From the NCBI GenBank assembly GCA_049653045.1, contig JBASFN010000060.1, positions 1-7,985 of the forward strand: a stretch of 7,985 bases of DNA, written 5' to 3'. The translations under genes were made by a program, and so were the position numbers. The stretch comes from UBA7657 sp049653045. GTDB taxonomy: Bacteria > Pseudomonadota > Alphaproteobacteria > Micavibrionales > Micavibrionaceae. Under the pieces are notes generated by a model, which had not been told where the DNA came from, did not search any database, and saw only the letters and a list, made by a program, of their open reading frames with translations. Below, piece after piece: positions 1 to 4,715 of this stretch (the first letter of the stretch is position 1; each line of letters begins with the position of its first letter).

Positions 1-1
1 C

Positions 2-106
2 ACCGTGTGGATCGACGATCAGGGCAGGCTGGTATTTGGGCGCGATATTTATGGTCGGGACAAGGGGTTAATTCGCGCTCTCGATAAACTTGACGGCGGC
101 GTGTAA
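2..106 (+). CDS. C-terminal end of a probable YcbB/LdtD-type L,D-transpeptidase (5' end outside window)
   Basis: Only the last 34 codons are visible, ending in TAA at 104-106. The peptide has the form TVWIDDQGRLVF followed by GRDIYGRD and a short leucine/arginine-rich tail. This resembles the conserved C-terminal segment of YcbB/LdtD L,D-transpeptidases (a W-[VI]-D-x-x-G-x-x-x-F strand followed by a D-I-Y-x-x-D motif). Family members are periplasmic enzymes that form 3-3 (mDAP-mDAP) peptidoglycan cross-links with a catalytic cysteine, which would lie upstream of this window. The next gene is a MepK/YcbK-like endopeptidase, the same neighbour that ldtD has in Escherichia coli, and this supports the call. 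With so little sequence the assignment is an inference from motif and context. It could be another enzyme with a similar end. Confidence 0.62.
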   Translation, partial: TVWIDDQGRLVFGRDIYGRDKGLIRALDKLDGGV

Positions 107-284
107 TCGGCGCATAATTGTATTATAGCTAATGCCCCGCAAACACGTCTTGTTTCTGCTGGGGATGGCGGGTAGTATCCCCCTTTACACTGCGTCAAAA
201 GCCGCTTAATTTCGGCTCCTCATTTAGATAAAAAAATTCACAATTACGGCGTAATCATTCAGAAGAAACCACAAAGGATCGGAC
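107..284. other. Intergenic region between the transpeptidase end and the endopeptidase gene
   Basis: This 178-base gap holds no open frame I can support. It has two small inverted repeats: GGGGAT at 161-166 with ATCCCC at 177-182, and AGCCG at 200-204 with CGGCT at 213-217. Neither is followed by a run of T, so a rho-independent terminator is not clear. A TTTACA at 184-189 with a poor TAATTT 17 bases later is a weak promoter candidate. A good ribosome binding site, AAGGA at 274-278, lies 6 bases before the ATG at 285. The gap suggests that the endopeptidase may have its own promoter, but I cannot place one firmly. Confidence 0.5.
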
Positions 285-890
285 ATGCTTGACGATTTTC
301 AGGAGTTGGCGAATCTGTGCTCTGTTTCCGAGGGCGATTCTGGTCGCGCGGTCTGTCGCCGTGATGTTTTAAGATTGGGGCTTGTCGGCGTTCTGGCCGC
401 ATCCGTTCCTATGATTTCCATGAAAAAGGCGCACGCGGCTGGTCTGCGCGATTGGCGCGTGTCGCTGTCTCAGGCGCATACGGATGAAAAATTTTCCGGT
501 GTTTATCGCGTGGGCGATCAATATTTGCCCGATGCGTTTCGCCGTCTGAATTTTATTTTGCGCGATCACCGCACGGGCGAGGTATTCCCGATGGATCCGC
601 ATGTGATTGATATTGTCAGCATAATCCAGTCGAAAATGCGTACCGGTCGCCCATTAAAGGTATTGTCCGGCTATCGCAGCCCCAGAACCAATTCCATGCT
701 TCGCCATGAAACGCGGGGCGTTGCCAAGAATTCCTTCCACATGTACGGGCAGGCCATGGACATCCGCGATGACGATTACAGCAGTAACCGTATTCGCAAG
801 ATCGCCTGTAGCATCAAGGCTGGCGGCGTGGGCTTTTACCCGCGCAGTGATTTCGTTCATGTTGACACTGGAACAGTCCGCACCTGGTAG
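285..890 (+). CDS. MepK/YcbK-like murein endopeptidase (DUF882, M15-type), Tat-exported
   Basis: This 201-residue protein matches the DUF882/YcbK family, whose E. coli member MepK is a zinc metallopeptidase that cleaves 3-3 peptidoglycan cross-links in the periplasm. The N-terminus carries a twin-arginine signal: CRRDVLR at residues 24-30, a hydrophobic stretch at about 31-45, and a likely cleavage site after AHA (49-51), so export folded through Tat is expected. The M15-type core follows: SGYRS at 128-132, then H152 and D159 in an H-x-x-G-x-A-x-D arrangement, and H192 in HVDTG (192-196). H152, D159 and H192 are the expected metal ligands. The length is normal for the family. The ATG at 285 has AAGGA 6 bases upstream and includes the whole signal. 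The preceding gene is a probable L,D-transpeptidase, so synthesis and hydrolysis of the same cross-link appear paired. Exact bond specificity is inferred from the family. Confidence 0.88.
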   Translation: MLDDFQELANLCSVSEGDSGRAVCRRDVLRLGLVGVLAASVPMISMKKAHAAGLRDWRVSLSQAHTDEKFSGVYRVGDQYLPDAFRRLNFILRDHRTGEVFPMDPHVIDIVSIIQSKMRTGRPLKVLSGYRSPRTNSMLRHETRGVAKNSFHMYGQAMDIRDDDYSSNRIRKIACSIKAGGVGFYPRSDFVHVDTGTVRTW

Positions 891-913
891 GCTATAAACG
901 GGGCATCACATAA

Positions 914-919
914 AAAGGA
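914..919 (+). promoter_or_regulatory. Ribosome binding site fixing a TTG start for folK
   Basis: AAAGGA lies 9 bases before TTG at 929-931. The protein from this TTG opens with the usual HPPK strand (MILIALGANL), so a later start would remove conserved core residues. The ATG at 919-921 overlaps the site and is in a different frame, so it cannot serve folK. Confidence 0.7.
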
Positions 920-928
920 TGCGCCGTT

Positions 929-1435
929 TTGATCTTGATCGCCCTCGGGGCTAATTTGCCGTCACGGTTTGGTACGCCGGAAGACACGCTAGAGGCCGCC
1001 AAGGCCGAGCTGTCGCGCCGGGATGTTTCCGTTATTCAATCGTCAAACATCTGGGTGACCGCGCCCGTGCCGGCGTCAGATCAACCCTTCTATAGAAACG
1101 CCGTGATCTCGGTTTCGACATCATTGCCCCCTAAGCCTCTTTTACATCTTCTGAAGTCGCTGGAGGCCGAATTTGGGCGTGCGGCGGCGGAAAGAAACGC
1201 GCCGCGTGTCCTCGATCTCGATCTGCTGGCCTATGGTGATCAGGTGATAAGGGAGGGCGATTTGGAAATTCCCCACCCTCGAATGCATCTGCGGGGGTTT
1301 GTGTTGGGGCCGTTACGGGAAATTGCGCCCGACTGGAGCCATCCTGTTTTGCAAAAAACGGCGGAGAAATTGTTTTTTGATTTACCAGAAAGCACCGATC
1401 CCGTAACAGACAGGGCAAAATGCCAAAGGACATAA
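929..1435 (+). CDS. folK: 2-amino-4-hydroxy-6-hydroxymethyldihydropteridine pyrophosphokinase (HPPK)
   Basis: HPPK transfers pyrophosphate from ATP to 6-hydroxymethyl-7,8-dihydropterin, giving the substrate of FolP in cytoplasmic folate synthesis. The 168-residue length is typical. The N-terminal strand IALGANL is followed by residues FYRNAV at 54-59. The family signature lies at about 88-101 (ERNAPRVLDLDLLA), in which D96 and D98 match the two magnesium-binding aspartates and R93 the ATP-contacting arginine. PHPR at 115-118 and R122 in the R-G-F-V-L-x-P-L motif complete the active site. The start is a TTG with a good ribosome binding site; no in-frame ATG precedes the conserved core. The 3' end overlaps folP by 16 bases, implying translational coupling. 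Only 38 bases separate it from the upstream endopeptidase gene, so co-transcription with that gene is possible. No folB is seen nearby. Confidence 0.93.
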   Translation: MILIALGANLPSRFGTPEDTLEAAKAELSRRDVSVIQSSNIWVTAPVPASDQPFYRNAVISVSTSLPPKPLLHLLKSLEAEFGRAAAERNAPRVLDLDLLAYGDQVIREGDLEIPHPRMHLRGFVLGPLREIAPDWSHPVLQKTAEKLFFDLPESTDPVTDRAKCQRT

Positions 1436-2262
1436 CATCGGTTCATCCGGATCATCCCTTCGCGGGCGGGCCGCATATCATGGGCGTGGTCAACGTGACC
1501 CCGGACAGCTTCTCCGATGGCGGACAATTTTTCAATCCGGACAAGGCGATAGAGCATGGCCTACGTTTGGTGCAGGAGGGGGCGAGCATTCTCGACATCG
1601 GCGGCGAGTCAACGCGGCCTGGTGCGCAACCCGTTGAAGTGAATGAGGAAATATCGCGTGTTGTCCCGGTGATTGCCGGTCTGAAAAATAAGGCACCATA
1701 TGTTTCCATAGACACAAGAAATGCCAAAACCATGGAGGCCGCACTTAGGGCGGGGGCAAATTCCATCAACGACATCAGCGCGTTATCCCATGACCCGCGC
1801 AGCCTATCCACAGCCGCCGAGGCAAAAGTGCCGATTTTTATGATGCACAGTCAGGGTGCGCCGCAAACAATGCAGAAAAATCCAAACTATAACAATGTTG
1901 TCGAAGATATTTTTAAATACTTACATGAACGAATTTGTATTTTCGAGGCGAGCCGTATCGATGATAAAATGATTATCGCCGATCCCGGCATTGGCTTTGG
2001 TAAAACACTTGAGCATAATTTATCAATCATCAGAAATATAAAAAGATTTCATGCTTTGGGTGTACCAATCCTCTTAGGCGCATCGCGGAAAAGTTTTATC
2101 GGGACACTCACGGGGGAAAACAGCCCGGAAGGGCGCGTTTCCGGTTCAATCGCCGCCGCACTCTGGGGACTGTCGCAAGGCGTTCAGGTTTACAGAGTCC
2201 ATGATGTGCAGGAAACAGCGCAGGCCTTTAAAATCGCGCAGGCGATTCAGTCCTCGTCATAA
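1420..2262 (+). CDS. folP: Dihydropteroate synthase (DHPS)
   Basis: DHPS condenses the FolK product with p-aminobenzoate to make dihydropteroate, and is the sulfonamide target. The 280-residue TIM-barrel protein has all expected motifs in order: GVVNVTPDSFSDGG at 22-35 (N25 binds magnesium/pyrophosphate), DIGGESTRPGA at 59-69, SIDTR with D98, INDIS at 116-120 with N117, MMHSQG at 141-146, ADPGIGFGK at 187-195 with D188, ASRKSF at 221-226 with K224, and RVHDV at 259-263 with R259 and H261. The pABA-loop sequence STRPGA looks unmodified, with no insertion of the kind seen in acquired sulfonamide resistance. The ATG at 1420 lies inside the folK end; a later ATG at 1480 would cut into the first barrel strand. 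The stretch around 1870-2070 is more AT-rich than the rest but keeps the motifs. The 3' end overlaps the convergent phosphatase gene by 16 bases. Confidence 0.95.
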   Translation: MPKDITSVHPDHPFAGGPHIMGVVNVTPDSFSDGGQFFNPDKAIEHGLRLVQEGASILDIGGESTRPGAQPVEVNEEISRVVPVIAGLKNKAPYVSIDTRNAKTMEAALRAGANSINDISALSHDPRSLSTAAEAKVPIFMMHSQGAPQTMQKNPNYNNVVEDIFKYLHERICIFEASRIDDKMIIADPGIGFGKTLEHNLSIIRNIKRFHALGVPILLGASRKSFIGTLTGENSPEGRVSGSIAAALWGLSQGVQVYRVHDVQETAQAFKIAQAIQSSS

Positions 2263-2861
2263 AAGAGTTTGGCGCGGGAGCGTATAACGGCCTCATCATA
2301 GTCATAATGCCACACATCCCACGGCAGTCCTGATTTCTTACCATCGGCGGGGGTAAATTCATGGAGATGACAATTCCGCACGCTCGGTGTTTCCATACCA
2401 TATAGTTTAGCGAGGGCGCGAAAAACACCGCCATGACTGACAATCAGGGGCAATTCCGTGTCTGACGTTAAAATGCGCCGCTTTGCTCTCTTGATGCGTT
2501 CAAAAAAATCCTCGAAGCGTTCACCGTTTGGCATATCGCGCCAATCGTCGAAATCGCCGCACTGACTCCACGGAACGCCCTCTAAATCCCCCGCGTGAAT
2601 CTCGGCGAAATCCGCGTCTTCAATCATTGGCAGGCCAAGAGACTCGTTGATGATCCGCGCTGTATCCCGCGCCCTCGATAGATGGCTGTGAACAACGATT
2701 GTTGGTTTTTCCGGCAGGTTTTTGACAATATCCTGCACCGCCCGCGCCTGTTCGCGGCCCGCCAGCGTCAACGGCGAATCAAGGCTTCCCGCCATTATTT
2801 GCGCTGCATTGGCCTCTGTTTCGCCATGCCGTATCATATAAAAGCGTTTTAAGGGGATCAT
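2247..2861 (-). CDS. Histidine phosphatase family protein (phosphoglycerate-mutase-like fold)
   Basis: The 204-residue protein is a member of histidine phosphatase clade 1. Near the N-terminus is the RHGET motif at 11-15, in which H12 is the residue expected to be phosphorylated. The other core residues are R63 in LSRARDTA (61-68), E87 in the F-x-E-x-x-x-G-x-x-E-G segment, and H143 in VSHGG (141-145). It lacks a signal peptide and should be cytoplasmic. Family members include CobC (alpha-ribazole phosphatase), phosphoserine and sugar-phosphate phosphatases and broad-specificity enzymes; nothing here decides among them, and no cobalamin genes are in view. The start codon overlaps the nadX stop in an ATGA arrangement, so the two genes are almost certainly co-transcribed and translationally coupled. 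The 3' end overlaps that of folP on the opposite strand. Substrate remains unassigned. Confidence 0.88.
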   Translation of the reverse strand: MIPLKRFYMIRHGETEANAAQIMAGSLDSPLTLAGREQARAVQDIVKNLPEKPTIVVHSHLSRARDTARIINESLGLPMIEDADFAEIHAGDLEGVPWSQCGDFDDWRDMPNGERFEDFFERIKRAKRRILTSDTELPLIVSHGGVFRALAKLYGMETPSVRNCHLHEFTPADGKKSGLPWDVWHYDYDEAVIRSRAKLFYDED

Positions 2862-3649
2862 CCGCGCACCACCAACGGTTCAGTCATGCCCCGGAGCAAG
2901 GCGACAATGCTTTGCGCGGCCAGCATCGACGATTTCGGATTGGCCGGGTCGGGCTGGTTTTCCACCCGTGCTGTGATGGTACTATAGGTACTTTGCACTT
3001 CGATTTCATGGATATTGCCCTTGGCGAGCGGGTCAGCCCAGATTTCAACGGCTGTTTTTTCTGGCCCGATTCCGGCAAGGCTCAAGGTCACGGCGACATT
3101 GATATTGGCCGGGAATCCTTTGGCCGCTTCCAGCGCATTTCCGGAAAATAATAGCCGTTTTTTATCGATGCGGGACAGGTCGATATTGTTGTTCATAATA
3201 AAGGGTGCGCCGGTGAAGCCGATGGGCTTTTTTGTGGTGGCGATGCGAGCCTTTTTGATCCCGATCTGCGCCATGGCGCGAACCCCGTCGATCCCAGCTA
3301 AAGCGCCACTTGGTACAAGAATGCGCCCCTTAGAGACCCGCAGGTGATCCATAATTTCGGGGTGAAGGAGTAGGGCGGAAGCACTAATAAGGATCATCTC
3401 TCTGTTTTTCGGTAATACGGCTTTCGTCAGAGACGGAACGGCATCCGGCGGCAGGCATTCCACCACCAGATCGCACCGCGCCGCTAGATCCTCAAAGGTA
3501 ACATTCGGTGCGCCAAATGTCGGTGCGTCAGGGCGGACATCACTCACGGCTTCCAGTGTCATATCGCAAATACCGTCCCCGGTCGTCAGCGCACGCGCCA
3601 CCGCACCTCCAATCGCCCCCAACCCCGCAATGCCAATTTTTTTCGTCAT
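2858..3649 (-). CDS. nadX: L-aspartate dehydrogenase (NadX type)
   Basis: This 263-residue protein fits the NAD(P)-dependent L-aspartate dehydrogenase family, which oxidises L-aspartate to iminoaspartate, the substrate of quinolinate synthase NadA in NAD synthesis; it replaces aspartate oxidase NadB. A Rossmann motif GLGAIG lies at 9-14. The family block VPSGALAGIDGV spans 112-123, followed by a T-x-K-K-P segment near 139-142, FPANINVAVTLSLAGIGP at 179-196, and EIWADP at 202-207. H214 in the sequence NIHEI is the expected catalytic histidine. NPKSSMLAAQS near 237-247 is also typical. The ATG at 3649 gives a normal N-terminus directly before the dinucleotide fold. Its ribosome binding site (AAGG only 2 bases away) is poor. 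The leader contains a 29-base repeat shared with recO. nadA and nadC are not in this window. Confidence 0.88.
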   Translation of the reverse strand: MTKKIGIAGLGAIGGAVARALTTGDGICDMTLEAVSDVRPDAPTFGAPNVTFEDLAARCDLVVECLPPDAVPSLTKAVLPKNREMILISASALLLHPEIMDHLRVSKGRILVPSGALAGIDGVRAMAQIGIKKARIATTKKPIGFTGAPFIMNNNIDLSRIDKKRLLFSGNALEAAKGFPANINVAVTLSLAGIGPEKTAVEIWADPLAKGNIHEIEVQSTYSTITARVENQPDPANPKSSMLAAQSIVALLRGMTEPLVVRG

Positions 3650-3662
3650 GGCCTTGTTTTAA

Positions 3663-3691
3663 ACCACGAATGAACACAAATAAACACGAAT
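3663..3691 (-). repeat. 29-base leader repeat, copy in front of nadX
   Basis: Read on the minus strand, toward nadX, this copy begins ATTCGTGTTTATT and ends CATTCGTGGT. It lies 13 bases before the nadX start codon. It matches the copy at 3807-3835 in inverted orientation at 28 of 29 positions; the difference is T versus G at position 14. The motif belongs to a type of short TTCGTG-rich repeat I know to recur in bacterial intergenic regions; I cannot count its copies here. Confidence 0.85.
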
Positions 3692-3726
3692 AAAATAAAA
3701 AAATAGACTTTGTTTTCCTTTGTGAG

Positions 3727-3760
3727 CTTTGTGTTAAAAATCTTTTTTTGAAACGCAAAG
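3727..3760. repeat. Long hairpin in the centre of the nadX/recO divergent region
   Basis: CTTTGTGTT at 3727-3735 pairs with AACGCAAAG at 3752-3760 (nine pairs, one G-T). The A-run at 3736-3740 can extend the stem with the T-run at 3745-3749, leaving a small bulge at 3750-3751 and a 4-base loop. The upstream sequence 3719-3735 repeats the CTTTGTG word. The hairpin lies between the two 29-base inverted copies, so the whole gap has a nested palindromic structure. Whether it is a terminator-like, regulatory or purely repeat-derived structure cannot be told; a T-rich loop is not a normal rho-independent tail. Confidence 0.6.
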
Positions 3761-3806
3761 CCAGACGAAGTTAAAGAAAGTATTTATAGCCTGCGGCACC
3801 GTATAA

Positions 3807-3835
3807 ATTCGTGTTTATTGGTGTTCATTCGTGGT
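3807..3835 (+). repeat. 29-base leader repeat, copy in front of recO
   Basis: This copy points toward recO and ends 12 bases before its ATG at 3848. It is the inverted partner of 3663-3691, with one mismatch in 29 bases. The copies are separated by 115 bases. The repeat leaves no room for a normal Shine-Dalgarno sequence: the bases between it and the recO ATG are A-rich and contain no GGAG-like word. An open frame reads through it from TTG 3818 and GTG 3821 into recO, but those codons encode repeat sequence rather than conserved RecO residues. Confidence 0.85.
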
Positions 3836-3847
3836 AAAAAACGCATC

Positions 3848-4690
3848 ATGGAACGCTGGCAGGATCAAGGAATAGTGCTCTCGGCGCGGGGCCACGGTGA
3901 AAACGGTGCGATTGTCTCGCTCCTGACCGAAAATAATGGCCGCCACGCGGGCTATGTGCGCGGTGCGCATTCCTCAAAAAGCCGTGGCACGCTAGAGGTT
4001 GGAAATCTGGTGGATGTGAACTGGCAAAGCCGGGTCGAGGGTCAACTTGGTTCTTACACGTTGGAATTATCGAAAAACCCGACGGCGCATTTCATTGACG
4101 ATTCCCTGAAACTCTCAGCCCTGCAATCGGCTTGCGCGCTTTGTGACGCGGCATTGCCGGAGCGCGAGGGTCATCCCGGCCTCTTTTACGGATTACAGGC
4201 CTTGTTCACGGCGCTCTCGACCGACATCTGGGGCCCGGCCTATGTCATGTGGGAAATCGCATTCTTGCGTGAACTCGGCTTTTCCCTCGATTTAACAAAA
4301 TGCGCGGGCGGCGGCGATTCATCCTCCCTCATATATGTCAGCCCCAAAACCGGCCGCGCCGTCAGCGAAGCGGCGGGGGAACCCTATAAAGAAAAACTCC
4401 TCCTCCTCCCCGGATTTTTACGCCGACAAGACTCCCTCCCCCCATTGGGGGGAGGGCTGGGGCTTGCCCTGCGAAGCCCGAAGGGTGAAGCGGGGTGGGG
4501 GGGCGAGCCTATATCAGAAAACGCCGACACTCTTCTCGGCCTTCGCCTCACCGCCCATTTCCTCGAACACTGGGTCTTCGCCCACCATACGCACGGCGTG
4601 CCGGAGGCAAGGGCGCGTTTTCAGGATCGTCTTGAAAAGTCGCTGGACGGTGGACAGTCCTTTTCGAACCGTATAAAACAGGCTTTCTGA
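3848..4690 (+). CDS. recO: DNA repair protein RecO
   Basis: RecO works in RecFOR recombinational repair, annealing single strands and helping load RecA at gaps. The 280-residue protein opens with the typical OB-fold start, MERWQDQGIVLSARGHGEN, then the strand HAGYVRGAHSSKSR at 33-46 and a second OB segment at 50-75. The helical C-terminal domain includes WEIAFLRELGFSLDL at 135-149 and YVSPKTGRAVS at 163-173, both usual in alphaproteobacterial RecO. The ATG at 3848 is preferred over TTG 3818 because family members start at this point. The linker after PGFLRR (188-193) and before ENADTLLGL (224-232) is enlarged by glycine/proline-rich residues encoded by a palindromic DNA element; conserved helix motifs resume afterwards with LRLTAHFLEHWVF (232-244). 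parC follows after 25 bases, so the two genes are probably one operon. The ribosome binding site is weak. Confidence 0.9.
   Translation: MERWQDQGIVLSARGHGENGAIVSLLTENNGRHAGYVRGAHSSKSRGTLEVGNLVDVNWQSRVEGQLGSYTLELSKNPTAHFIDDSLKLSALQSACALCDAALPEREGHPGLFYGLQALFTALSTDIWGPAYVMWEIAFLRELGFSLDLTKCAGGGDSSSLIYVSPKTGRAVSEAAGEPYKEKLLLLPGFLRRQDSLPPLGGGLGLALRSPKGEAGWGGEPISENADTLLGLRLTAHFLEHWVFAHHTHGVPEARARFQDRLEKSLDGGQSFSNRIKQAF
4432..4503 (+). repeat. Palindromic repeat element inserted in frame in recO
   Basis: CCCTCCCCCC at 4434-4443 and GGGGGGAGGG at 4447-4456 form a perfect 10-base inverted repeat around ATT. The following bases continue with GAAGCCCGAAGGGTGAAG (4473-4490) and CGGGGTGGGGGG up to about 4502. 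This combination resembles a G/C-rich palindromic repeat often seen between genes in alphaproteobacteria. Here it is read as about residues 195-219 of RecO (DSLPPLGGGLGLALRSPKGE, then AGWGG), without a stop or frameshift. The boundaries are estimates from where RecO-like sequence stops and resumes; a length of 72 bases would be a multiple of three. Confidence 0.72.
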
Positions 4691-4715
4691 ATCTTATACT
4701 GCGGACAGTAAACCG

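Noticed and set aside
161..182. Rho-independent terminator for the first gene
   Set aside because: The 6-base stem has a 10-base loop and no proper T-run; it is too weak to call.
919..927. ATG at 919 as the folK start
   Set aside because: It is in a different reading frame from FolK and overlaps the ribosome binding site.
3818..3847. Longer recO start at TTG 3818 or GTG 3821
   Set aside because: The extra residues are encoded by the 29-base repeat and do not resemble RecO. The ATG at 3848 gives the family's usual N-terminus.
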